Made by a program: the position numbers and the translations under genes
Shown: one piece after another, positions 1 to 9,330 of the stretch
Layout of the letters: each line of letters starts with the position of its first letter
Position numbering within the stretch: position 1 is the first letter of the stretch
Assembly: GCA_032718475.1 (NCBI GenBank)
Contig: JAUCBJ010009116.1
Coordinates: 62,001 to 126,000, forward strand
Source of the DNA: Nemertoderma westbladi
Lineage: Eukaryota > Xenacoelomorpha > Nemertodermatida > Nemertodermatidae
Direction: 5' to 3'
Length of the DNA stretch: 64,000 nucleotides
The notes under the pieces: model-generated
What the model was told of the DNA's origin: nothing
Seen by the model: only the letters and a program-made list of their open reading frames with translations
The model's database searches: none

Positions 1-2405
1 AATGTTTGGGCCTTCTAACAGGTAGTCGTTTAAGCACTTTCCGTCGGTCTTTGCCGATGCGTCGACTACCATCCTTAGTTTACCTTTCTTTGGATCTAAA
101 GCCACGTGCAGTGGCAGGTAATATGTTCTATCCGTGTTCGGCTCGTCGACCGGTAACTCCACGGCCCATCCTTTCTCGACGTACTTCTTAATTGTTCTGT
201 GGATGTACTCATTCTTCTCGGGGCTCCGTTTTAGTGTTTGTTTCAGTTTGCGGAGTCTCGTGAGTACCATCCCCCTATTGTCGGGCAGCGGTATCTTCGG
301 TAGTTTCCATACCATTCCTATAGTATACCGTCCCTCATCGCACGTCATTGATTCCTCCACGCTTTGTAGAGCCTGCTTGTCTTCTACCGAGGTCCCGACC
401 CCGGTTTCTTTCAGTCCCTCGAAATCTTGTCTGAGCAGTCTTTTGAGCTGCTCCTCTGCTCCCTCGTCACCCATTTCCTGCATTGTTCCCGCGAACATGC
501 ATCCTGATGTCTCCGACATCCTAAATGGTATCTTGCTCTTGATTGGACCACTCAGCGTCCACCCGAATGGTGTTAATATGGCCACCGGGTCACTCTGCTT
601 GTCTTCGCCGAAGACCGTTTGCATTCTTTCGTGGGCCGTTGGGCAGTCCATACCTACTATGATGGATACCTTCCTAACGTCCACGTCTGGGATTGAGAAG
701 TCAATGTTGTCCAGGAATTTATACTGCTCGACCTCGATGTTGGTTGGCCGCCTGGCATTGATATTAATTGACTCTATCACTTGAATGGGGTCGATGGTTG
801 CCCCATAGTCGCATCCTGGTGCCACTGCTGCAATTGCGCACCGTCCTGTTCTCATCTCCAGGATCTCATCTTTGCTAGAGATGGTTGTTACCGCCATCCT
901 GCTTGGCCTCGTTCTCAATCCTATCTCCTCGGCCACCCATTCCTCGACTAATGTGAAGGCAGCTCCACTATCAACCAGCATTAGTGTTGTTACTGATCGA
1001 TTGCCTTCCCCGATCACTCGTACTGGTACTACTCCAAGTAGCACCGTTCCTCTCTTCTTCGCCCCTACTGTGCTCGTCGCCATCGTTTGGCCTCTCCTTT
1101 GACCAAATTTCATTGGCTTCTCCTTGCACTCCCTTGCTCTATGTCCACTCATTACACATCGCGAGCAGATTTTATTGCTGAACGCATAATCTATCTGATC
1201 TTGCCTAGGTAGCGCCTGCCAGTACCTGCAGTTCATAGTTTGATGAAGCGCATTTGCGTGTAGCTGACATTTGCTCTTTGGGTCGTAGCCCTCTTTATAC
1301 AGTGCATTGCGTATCGCAGTTGCGTTCGTACCAAAGTCCCTACTATTCTTATTGTTTGGGTTTTGCCTATTGGACGTACTGGGGTTATGTTTATTCGTGT
1401 TATTATTGTTTCCCTGTCCGTTCCATGATGTTGTCTTATCCTCGGCTAGCTGTGGACTTGCAGTCCCCTGCGTCGCTGCATATGGCAATGATTGCCTGAG
1501 TCTCGGTAATGCGTTCGATGTGTTGTGCTCTGGTTTCGGTCTATGGTAGTCTGTCTTCGGTCCCTTTCCCAGGCTGTCTTCGCTATAGACTGGGTCAGTT
1601 ATTAGTTCAGCCTCGTAGTTTAAGAAGTTTGACATTTCTTCTAAACCCGGTTCCGCACCCTTCTTATCTCGAGTGGAGAAGGCGATTTTCCTCCACTTGT
1701 TGCGCAGCCAGTTTGGTAGTGCCTGCGCTATCGTGGTGATGTTGTTGGACGCATTGAGCTCGTACGGCGCGTCTAGCGTCTTCAGCACGATTAGCGCCTT
1801 TTCGACTTTGTTAGCGAACGTCTTAATGCTAACGGGATTATCCTGTAGGCCACCCGATGTTATGCCTCTCAGCGTCTGCCTGATGATCTTGGCCGGGTGC
1901 CCGTATTCCCTATCCAGTGCCCGCCATGCTGTCGTGAAGCCGCCCTCTATTCCTTGATATTGCCTCACGATGTCGTATGCTGGGCCTCCCGTGTACACTT
2001 GCAGATACTTTAGGCACTCCGCCTGCGTCAAGTTCTTTGTTAGTATTTCGTTACTATACATGCGCCGAAACTGTAGATATTCTTCCGGCCTGCTCCCATC
2101 GAATTTGAATGGTTCCACGGGTGGTAACTCGATCCTCGTTTTCAACGCATCGATCAACGTGGCCATCCCCATCGCCTGCGCTTCCAATGGATTCGATGGG
2201 TGCTGCATAGTTTCTCCTGTCTGGTGCGTTCCGTCTGTCCTATTTCTTGACTTTCTCTGACTTGGGTATGTCATCGGGGGTAGCGGCCCCCTCCATATGT
2301 CTGTATCACACGACCTATTCTCATCCAAGGGTCTCGTTGTTCTTGCCCCTATCGGGGTATATTGTTGATATTGTGATGGGGGAATGTCACCCTGTCCCCC
2401 CCCCC
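1..2405 (-). CDS. BEL/Pao retrotransposon gag-pol, 5' part (element 1), open at the window edge
   Basis: I followed this minus-strand frame codon by codon. It is open from about 2405 to base 1, with ATGs at 2274 and 2208. In order it shows a retroelement gag domain of the BEL type (DUF1759-like, about 2150-1560), a CX2CX4HX4C zinc knuckle (1167-1126), an aspartic protease of the DUF1758 type with the core LVDSGA (about 978-961), and the start of reverse transcriptase with the fingers motif VVDASA near 64-46. RNase H and integrase would lie left of the window. The product would make virus-like particles and copy the element RNA into DNA. It lies downstream of two gag frames and overlaps the second through a G14 run, so it is probably expressed as a fusion or by frameshifting. 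Relative to element 2 at the right end (same family), this copy has no stop in the visible part. Family assignment is firm; activity is unknown. Confidence 0.9.
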
Positions 2406-4448
2406 CCCCACCGGTATGTTTGGTACTGGGGTTGATGTTAATATGTTGGGGCCCATACACCTATCCGCAATAATTCCCCCCTCCCCTGGGTATATGTTAT
2501 GTCCCTGCATGCTGTAGTCATACTGCTGTGCTGGTACCGGTATAGGCCTATCAGCTTCTGGCCTACTCGCCGGTATGTATTCCGCGACTTCCGGGTTTAA
2601 TCCCGTTGTCCACGCCATCCTATCGCCTACATTGCCTCTCTCAGTATGGCCTATGGTATGTGCAGTAAGGCCTACAGTATGTCCTACAGTCTGCATGTGT
2701 CGCTCGGGATCGAAGTTTATTCTTCTCGAATAATCCTCCCCGCGGCTACCGTATTCTCGATCGATAGGTGTATTCCGTCGGAAAGTTTCTCTTCGACCCC
2801 CCCCCCCTCTACTGTTCTCGTCTTCGTACCGGTACATCGCGTACCCCTCCATCGGCGCGTAGTGCGCCTCGCCGGGTCGCATCTCTCCGGGGCGACGGCA
2901 ATCTCCCGGAGTCCGACCCCACTGACTCTCCGTTCTCATCTCAACTACCGACGGCTCGCTATCCGTCCTCGCTCTTCTATCGTTCGCGGCGATACCTCTA
3001 CTACTGTCTTCTCTTCTTCTCCTTTCAGTGGAGTGTTCCCGCTCGTGAGATCTCTCGTCGACCTCCCGGTTAAACCCCACTGTTCTTCTTCCCTCTTCTG
3101 ATCGGGCTCGACGCTTCGTCCGCCCTCTTACGACGTCAACCTGTCTCTCTCTGCTCGGTCGCACGCCGCTGGGGATACTCGCAATCCCCCTATTACTTTC
3201 CGTCGCCGGTTGTTGCGGTTTACCTATTTCGGCCCGCGCATTATCCGCTGACGGCTGTGGGACACTCTCTGCCCCCCCCCCTTTCGCCGCTAACTCGCTG
3301 TTGTGGGGTTCTCGTAGCCCCCCCCCCCCCCCCCACTCGCCACATCTAACTTCGCTACTCCTCACCCCGCTACTATATCCCTCTCCAGTCGACACATCAA
3401 CCCTACCGCGGTCGGGTCTATTCACCCCCGCCTCTCCCTCTGCTATTGCGTGGCCTACCAGGCCCTCTACTCCCTGCCTACCAACTATGTGGCCTACCAG
3501 GCCCTCGCTGGGTCTACCTAACCCAGCCACTCCCTGCCTACCAACTACGTGGCCTACCAGGCCCTCGCTGGGTCTACCTAACCCAGCTACTCCCTGCCTA
3601 CCAACTACGTGGCCTACCAGGCCCTCGCCGGGTCTACCTAACCCATCTATTCCCTGCCTACCAACTACGTGGCCTACCAGGCCCTCGCCGGGTCTACCTA
3701 ACCCAGCTATTCCCTGCCTACCAACTACGTGGCCTACCAGGCCCTCGTCTGTCTGGCCATACACGCCCGACGTGTTTACATTAATAGCACCCGTATTGGA
3801 AACGGAATTAATTTGTTCGTTCGAAATAAAATCATTTGAATTATCTTGCGCGACTACACTATCTGAATTATTTTGTAAATTCGGGCTCGCTGAATTATTT
3901 AAGTTATTTGGATTATTTTGTGTTATTGCATTACTTAAATTATTTTGTAAGTTCGAATTTGGGTTATTACTTTGATTAATTGGATTATTTTGCGTAGCTA
4001 CATTAATATTAGAATTATTTTCTACATTAATATTAGGAATGTTCTGATTTAAATTTAAATTACTACCACTAGGTAAAGTATTTCCTGCAATAAAGGTTTG
4101 ATTAGAATTGTCCCATACGGTACTATTAATATTAACCACGTCTACTGTACCATTATCATTATTACCCCCCCCCCCCCCCCCGCCCGTACGGTCACACCAG
4201 TTTTGGGTCTGTCGTGCGGTCCCTGTAAGTGGGGTATTAATAAATGTATCCACGGCCCCCGGCTCCTCAAAAATACTCGAGCCAGCCTCGCTCTCAGACT
4301 CCCCCATCTGCGCCAGTTCCACCTCACGCGTGTGTACAGCTTCATACTCTACGAGTTTGTCTCGCTGTTTCTCCAATTCTTTTCGCTCACGCTCCACTTT
4401 TGCTATTTTATCCATAGCCTCCCGTTCGGTCTGCTTGGCCAATTCCAT
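2349..4448 (-). CDS. BEL element 1 gag, central low-complexity segment
   Basis: This open frame of 699 codons from its first ATG stays open upstream to about 4600, so the ATG is probably not the real start. It begins with a charged Glu/Arg/Lys coiled coil (first about 60 residues). Next come an Asn-rich stretch, five to six 20-residue Gly-rich repeats containing VGHVVGRQG, an Arg/Ser/Glu-rich region and a tail rich in Tyr, Pro and Gly. Five poly-G tracts lie on the coding strand, at 4165-4181, 3318-3334, 3273-3281, 2797-2807 and 2396-2409, and are read as glycine runs. BEL gag proteins usually have an N-terminal helical region, a coiled coil and then the DUF1759 domain. Here the linker between coiled coil and DUF1759 is greatly enlarged. 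The next coding frame follows after a -1 shift at the last poly-G tract. A biological frameshift, a true mutation or an assembly error in homopolymer length cannot be told apart here. Confidence 0.75.
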   Translation of the reverse strand: MELAKQTEREAMDKIAKVERERKELEKQRDKLVEYEAVHTREVELAQMGESESEAGSSIFEEPGAVDTFINTPLTGTARQTQNWCDRTGGGGGGGNNDNGTVDVVNINSTVWDNSNQTFIAGNTLPSGSNLNLNQNIPNINVENNSNINVATQNNPINQSNNPNSNLQNNLSNAITQNNPNNLNNSASPNLQNNSDSVVAQDNSNDFISNEQINSVSNTGAINVNTSGVYGQTDEGLVGHVVGRQGIAGLGRPGEGLVGHVVGRQGIDGLGRPGEGLVGHVVGRQGVAGLGRPSEGLVGHVVGRQGVAGLGRPSEGLVGHIVGRQGVEGLVGHAIAEGEAGVNRPDRGRVDVSTGEGYSSGVRSSEVRCGEWGGGGGLREPHNSELAAKGGGAESVPQPSADNARAEIGKPQQPATESNRGIASIPSGVRPSRERQVDVVRGRTKRRARSEEGRRTVGFNREVDERSHEREHSTERRRREDSSRGIAANDRRARTDSEPSVVEMRTESQWGRTPGDCRRPGEMRPGEAHYAPMEGYAMYRYEDENSRGGGGRRETFRRNTPIDREYGSRGEDYSRRINFDPERHMQTVGHTVGLTAHTIGHTERGNVGDRMAWTTGLNPEVAEYIPASRPEADRPIPVPAQQYDYSMQGHNIYPGEGGIIADRCMGPNILTSTPVPNIPVGGGGDRVTFPHHNINNIPR
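3450..3750 (-). repeat. 60-bp tandem repeat inside BEL gag
   Basis: Five near-identical 60-bp units with no indels encode a 20-residue Gly/Val/Arg repeat (VGHVVGRQG core) in the gag frame. Differences are mostly single C/T changes. The length is a multiple of three, so copy number can change without breaking the frame. Confidence 0.9.
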
Positions 4449-4561
4449 CTCTCTCCTAATCCCCTCCCTTCGCCTCGCCTCACGCGCTCTACGCTCACTC
4501 TCCTCCCTCGCTTCACGCTCTCTGCGTTCACTTTCCTCCTTCGCTTCACGCTCTCTCGCGT

Positions 4562-5695
4562 TCAGCTTTTCTCTCTCGCCACACGCTCTTCTTGTTCCTT
4601 CAACTCTATTTCATCATACTCCCTAAGGCTCCTCACGGCCCTTTCGGCCCTCTCTCTTATCTCTCCAATCGACGCCATTTCCCTCTCCAGCAGCACTCTC
4701 CCTTCCTCTAGCCGTCTACCTACTTCTCTATTACCTTGCACTGCTAGATTGAGACGGTACCTAGCGTCTATCTCTCTCACCCGTCTTTCTTTTGCGGAGG
4801 ATGTAGCAGACTTATCGGTTGTGGAGGATTCCCTCCGCCTTCCCGATCTACTAGCTTTCCCCCTCCTCCCGGAACTCCCTCCGACCGACGAGACCGAATC
4901 CGCGGGGTCAGCCTCGGATTCGCCCTCCTCAGGTCTGTTCCAACCCACTAATTTTACTCCCCGGGCATCGACCAAGTATGGCCCTATGTACACTGACGCT
5001 ACGCTAGGTTCCATACTCCCACATTCCCATAGTTCAAACAGTTCGCTGGCAACCCCTTTTGCTCTCTCCTCGGCTAGTTCTCTCTGCCCAAAACGCATTA
5101 GGTAATTAAAGTGTCTATCCGACTCACCTAGTCGTTTCCTCAGTCTCACCTCGTCTATCTCCGCCCCTTCCTTCTTAGCGTCCTTTATTAGTCTTTGGGT
5201 CGCGTTGTAGGCCCGTCGGAGTCGATCAGAAACCCCGACGTCCTCGTCGCCGATCTTTCTTCCGTCTCTCCGGGTCCGACGTCGTACCGGCGGCCCCACC
5301 GTCGCCGTTCCGGCGGGCCGTCCGTCGCCCTCGGCCTGTGGCTGGCCGGCGACATCGGTACCGATATCTCCTTCGTCTCTCTGCGTCCGGGGCCGCACCG
5401 TCGGCCCCACCGTCGCCGTTTCGGCGGGCCGCTCGTCGCCCTCGGCCTGTGGCTGGCCGGCGACACCGGTGCGTCGACCCCCGTCCCGTGTCGACTCGTC
5501 TCCGTCTCCCTCCGTCTCGCTCTCTCTTTCTCTCGGTTCGACCTCGGGTTCCAGGCCCCCCTCGTCCTGAACTGCCGGATGACCCGTTACCGATGGGTCC
5601 GGCGTTGTGGGCCTGTATCGCCTGGTTGCGGCCTCGCGGATCGTTAGCTCTTCGTCCGGGGTCCGCGTCGGTGTCGTGTCACCTGACCGACTCAT
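4562..5695 (-). CDS. BEL element 1 gag, N-terminal segment
   Basis: The ATG at 5695 is 68 bases inside the LTR edge at 5764, as expected for the first codon of gag. The 377 residues start with a disordered Thr/Glu/Arg/Pro-rich part. It includes two copies of a 37-residue repeat (111 bp apart, about 5270-5490) containing VAGQPQAEGD. A helical segment follows (about residues 190-250, Arg/Lys/Glu/Leu-rich), resembling the N-terminal helical region of BEL gag proteins, and then a Ser-rich linker and a coiled coil. The stop falls inside the coiled coil, which continues at once in the next (-1) frame as Arg/Glu heptads. The stop therefore looks like a frameshift in one long gag rather than a natural end. 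No classic X-XXY-YYZ slippery heptamer is evident at the change, so a one-base mutation or error is the simpler reading. Confidence 0.7.
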   Translation of the reverse strand: MSRSGDTTPTRTPDEELTIREAATRRYRPTTPDPSVTGHPAVQDEGGLEPEVEPRERESETEGDGDESTRDGGRRTGVAGQPQAEGDERPAETATVGPTVRPRTQRDEGDIGTDVAGQPQAEGDGRPAGTATVGPPVRRRTRRDGRKIGDEDVGVSDRLRRAYNATQRLIKDAKKEGAEIDEVRLRKRLGESDRHFNYLMRFGQRELAEERAKGVASELFELWECGSMEPSVASVYIGPYLVDARGVKLVGWNRPEEGESEADPADSVSSVGGSSGRRGKASRSGRRRESSTTDKSATSSAKERRVREIDARYRLNLAVQGNREVGRRLEEGRVLLEREMASIGEIRERAERAVRSLREYDEIELKEQEERVAREKS

Positions 5696-5763
5696 CTCTC
5701 TTCTGCAGATTTCGGTGGCTAGTGGTTATTGAGTTTATCTAGGGCGGCAGCTGGTTTAGTTAC

Positions 5764-6300
5764 TGTGACGGGATCCAAGAGGGATCCCGGTTTATCCGGT
5801 TTTAGTTCACGCGTCCCCGCCGTGTATAAAGAGTGAATGAGTTCTGATGTTGTTTGTCGTATATAATATGATATGCGGATATAGATATAGATATAGTATT
5901 GTCGTATATGGAAGGCGGGATACGGTAACTAAAGTCCCGGTCCTTCCCTATCTAAAACTATGTAATAACCTAAACTAGCACCGGTATTGCACTGAGATAA
6001 CTGAATTGGTATTATTACTGCCAAGTGGCTATATTGCACGGTTGGCCTTGTTACTCTACCTAATCGATGCCTTTCCCCCCTCTGATTGGTTGATACCCTT
6101 GTTGGCGCCCTTTGGAGTGTTCCCGTTCACTCCACCTATTCTCTCTGGGTTAGGGGTTTGGCCCCTGACCCTCTTTGTGTGCTTCCTTCCCACTCTTATT
6201 GGGATGGCACGAGTTGGTTAATTATCCAATCTCGTGGCTCCCAATATTGCTTATCGGCTTATAACTTTATGGGGTGTTAGCGGGATTGAATAAGCTAACA
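5764..6300 (-). mobile_element. 5' LTR of BEL/Pao element 1
   Basis: On the minus strand this 537-bp segment starts TGTTAGC and ends CCGTCACA, the TG...CA ends of an LTR. It is directly followed by the gag leader and ATG. Its terminal bases and an internal block (tttatggggt near 6268-6277) match the LTR at 57028-57618, so the two elements belong to one family. The inner edge is followed on the minus strand by GTAACTAAACCAGC; I could not assign a primer-binding tRNA. The outer edge at 6300 abuts LINE coding sequence without a gap, marking the insertion point. The other flank lies outside the window, so the target-site duplication cannot be read. Confidence 0.85.
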
Positions 6301-6803
6301 TTAATGTTGATGGAAACTTGAGAACCATTGACAATAATCAACTAAGGAAGGTTGACGACTTCCAGTACCTTGGATCATGGATAGAGAGTAGCAAAAAGGA
6401 CATAGAAGTTAGGAAAGCAAAGGCTTGGGTAGCTCTATCAAAAATGGATACCATCTGGAAATCAGATCTCTCCAGGCACCTGAAGACTAAGTTCTTTCGA
6501 GCCACAGTGGAAAGTGTATTTTTATACGGGGGTGAGACCTGGACACTGACTAAATCACTTGAACAGCGAATTGATGGTTGCTACACAAGACTACTAAGGG
6601 CAGCCCTAAACATCAGCTGGAGACAACACATGACAAACGCCGAGCTTTATGGTACAATACCGCCTGTATCAACAACCCTCCGTGAACGCAGATTACGATT
6701 CAGTGGGCACTGCTGGCGAAGTAAAGACGAGGTCATACCAGATCTACTTTTCTGGCAACCAACTCATGGAAAGCGTAGTCGTGGACGACCGGCTATAACA
6801 TAA
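6301..6803 (+). pseudogene. Non-LTR retrotransposon reverse transcriptase, C-terminal fragment
   Basis: The frame reads straight in from the LTR border and shows the typical C-terminal region of an endonuclease/reverse-transcriptase LINE: FQYLGSWI, then SVFLYGGETWTLT, then RRLRFSGHCWR and THGKRSRGRP. Related proteins continue past RGRP for a short tail. Here a stop (TAA, about 6801) follows at once and the sequence becomes AT-rich. The 5' end is cut by the BEL LTR at 6300. The fragment lies antisense in the last visible intron of the VWA7-like gene. It is a dead fragment, and its clade (RTE/CR1-like) is not settled. Confidence 0.85.
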
Positions 6804-6844
6804 CTTTTTTATTTAATTCGCGCATAAGAACTTATTTTACCTAC

Positions 6845-7054
6845 CTGGATCTCCAAAAGGAACGAAAATAAATCGCGTAATTTCGTCTGATGTTCCGATT
6901 TTGTTCTCGATTATACTGACAGACCGACCGACAGCTGCGGAAATGTCGTCTCTCATACTGCCTGTGGTATCCATGACAACGCACAAAGTGGATCCGTGTC
7001 GCTTTAAACCCAACAGAGTTGAGAATCGCTCGTCTCCAAGGACGACACGTAAAT
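6845..7054 (-). CDS. VWA7: VWA7-like gene, exon 6: start of the vWA domain
   Basis: This 210-bp phase 1-1 exon has acceptor TTAG at 7055-7058 and donor CAG|GTAGGT (exon end 6845). It joins exon 5 through a split Asp codon. It encodes the first strand and MIDAS loop of a von Willebrand A domain: LCVVMDTTGSM at about residues 286-296, with the metal-binding DxTxS, and FVPFGDP at the end. The sequence FVPF.DPG after DTTGSM is typical of VWA7 and hemicentin-type vWA domains. The next exon should lie to the left, but the intron here contains a LINE fragment and the BEL element, and the window ends first. Confidence 0.88.
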
Positions 7055-7567
7055 CTAACGTGATAATTATCATATTATTAGTAACTAATTAACAAAATGC
7101 TTAAAACTTTGCTGCTTAGTTTTATTGACAAGATAGAGCTATTCATAGATAGGGTATCTTCAACAATAACAAAATCTTACTTTCCTATCATGTATCAATT
7201 TACACTTAAAAGGTGATTAACTTAATAATAATGGTTATAAATTTTTTTATCTATATAAAAACAATAAGTATAAATGAGGATAGTAAAACCGATAGCGGTA
7301 GCAATCACTTCCACTCAATTTAATAACATAAATAATCGTATTCTATTATTAATAATATATTCTAATGAAATTCGTATTCTTACAAACTATGACCCCTCTC
7401 ACTCTCACATTAATAATAAATATAATATATACATATAAATACATTACTAGGTTATTTTTACCTAGTTACTCCCGACTATGTTAGATATTTATTTTGGAAT
7501 AATAGTTATTCTCTTGAGCAACCAGTTTCACGCGTGTGAGGACTTCAGTAACAAGTTGCTCCGTGTG

Positions 7568-7614
7568 ACGGGGGGTGGGTGGGGGTTGTGGGGGGGGGGG
7601 GGGGGGGGGGTGGC
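7568..7614 (+). repeat. Long G-tract, possible G-quadruplex
   Basis: This is a G-rich run of about 45 bases broken only by a few T's and ending in an uninterrupted run of about 20 G. It lies in intron 5 of the VWA7-like gene, where the transcript would carry the C-rich strand. Several four-by-G3 arrangements are possible. Exact length is unreliable in any assembly. Confidence 0.8.
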
Positions 7615-7773
7615 CTATGACCAATATTACATTTAATTTAACAAAGCAACAGTCTATCTATCATAGGAATATAGGATACCGGGATACTAAATTAGGTGTG
7701 GCAATAAATAATTATTTATTGGTAAGATTAGTAAAGTAACTGTAATAAATATCGCTTAGTAAGTTACATGTAC

Positions 7774-7932
7774 CTTCCAACAGCAATACAGATGATCTTA
7801 CGGCCAGTTCTGCAGCCAACACGTGTAAATCAAACCTCGGTGATCGTTGTCTGTCTGATGAACATTTATTGATGCCACCAGTGGCAACTACTTTGTCTGT
7901 TTTATCTCTGATTCCGCCGTGGCTGCATTTAC
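7774..7932 (-). CDS. VWA7: VWA7-like gene, exon 5
   Basis: This 159-bp phase 1-1 exon has acceptor ATTCTAG (AG at 7934-7933) and donor GAAG|GTACAT. It completes a Cys codon from exon 4 and begins KCSHGG, followed by GGINK and DLHVLAAELAV. CSHGG and GGINK with a following His/Ala-rich helix are landmarks of the region just before the vWA domain in VWA7 proteins. The exon encodes about residues 211-262. Confidence 0.88.
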
Positions 7933-8507
7933 CTAGAATGTATATATTTAATTTAGATTTGAGTGTGGATTGTTAATATGCGAATATAAAAAACAATAGT
8001 GATGGTGTATTTAATGCAGACATGTTAGGAGATATGTGGGGCGAGCCATATTTCAGGTGTAGCACACTGTCTATTTGGTTTCATTAGAAAAGCGGTATTT
8101 CTTCTGCCGGCCTGTCGGTTCATCTGTAGAGATGGAGTTGGTAAATGCCCCCCGTGTTTATAGCAAGAACTCACGGCACTAAAATAATCAGCCGTTCCGC
8201 TAGGGGCGCTAAGAACTAACCCTCATCCGTTTTATCTGGAAATTTGGGCTTCTTTATTGGTTGATTATCTTCATCCAGGCTGTTGCTATGGTAACCACTG
8301 GTTAACTTATGTCCAATGACGTTGTCGGAACAGACGTAACCGAGCAACGGTATTTCCTATAGAAGTGATAAGTAAAGAAGAAGAAAAGAAACAGCAGAAG
8401 AAATAAAGTTATTAAATTAAACAAGTTGACTGAAAGATCTTCGAATAATTCCGTATAATTCCATTATGTATAATTTCGTGCAATGAGACTAAGTCAGTAA
8501 ATGTTAC

Positions 8508-8679
8508 AAACCTGACAATTAGAACAAGTTCTATCAGATGGGCCAGCAATGGGTTCTAAGTCTGCCTCAGAACGAGCCAGCTTCTGGTTCAGTAGCTCGC
8601 CGCCGTATAACTCAACCCAATTGGTGTGGGCGTAGAAATCCTGGGCTGTGTGTAACATGTAACCCAATAACACTCGCGC
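8508..8679 (-). CDS. VWA7: VWA7-like gene, exon 4
   Basis: This 172-bp exon starts in phase 0 after TTATATTAG and ends in phase 1 at GTTT|GTAACA. It carries HTAQDFYAHTNWVE (about residues 162-175), the most recognisable N-terminal motif of VWA7 proteins, a Het-C-like His/Asp motif, followed by a CSNC cysteine pair. A donor 4 bases upstream (CAG|GTTTGT) looks acceptable but would break the frame into exon 5, so the phase fixes the donor used here. Confidence 0.9.
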
Positions 8680-9330
8680 CTAATATAACACAAGTACTAT
8701 AGTAACTAGTAACTATAGTAACTAGTAACTATAACTAATAATACAATATAATATAATATGTAGCAACTATAATAAATACAACTTATCCATATTCAACTGA
8801 TATTCATCAGTGTAACAATTCCAAGTCAACTGTACATGAAACATGATAGTGTTAACGAGCTATTAAACGTCACCAAATAATATCCTCCAAATATGAATCA
8901 CTCTCGTGGGAGTTCTAACCGAAAGCTTATCACCAAAAATATTAATCCTCGTGAGTAATATAAGGTAGTAAAGAGAAGGCAGCTGCTCCCATGTGGAACG
9001 GGTTGTGTTGGACTCAATCAATGAATATATGATTCATGTTGCATTAATTATCAACAACGCTATATATCCTAATAAAATTGATGGGCCACTAAGTTGCAAC
9101 GAAATAATCCATACCTGTCGTATTGGTACAGTAGGTGATGGGTGTCTGACGCAGCCGTAATGGTTAGTTCAGTCCGAAAGGCAAATATCGGTTGATATAT
9201 AGCGGGTAGTGCCGATGCTAACTTAGTTATAACTACCGTAAGTATTTTTGAATTGAAACTATTTTACTGTTAGTATCAGTACCACGGTATTAAAATAAAC
9301 TAATCTCTTATACAACTTTCTACCGGTAAC

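Noticed and set aside
134-784. Long plus-strand frame, and similar ones at 62001-62675 and 3301-3975
   Set aside because: They are antisense to BEL gag-pol, whose minus-strand frames carry clear domains. The plus-strand translations have none.
3301-3334. Poly-C/poly-G runs as proof of programmed frameshifting
   Set aside because: Homopolymer length is not reliable in an assembly, and one copy cannot separate recoding from error. It is kept only as a hypothesis.
9128-9235. Minus-strand open stretch ending in CGACAG|GTATGG inside VWA7-like intron 3
   Set aside because: It has the wrong phase to join exon 3 to exon 4 and shows no family motif. Exons 3 and 4 join directly.
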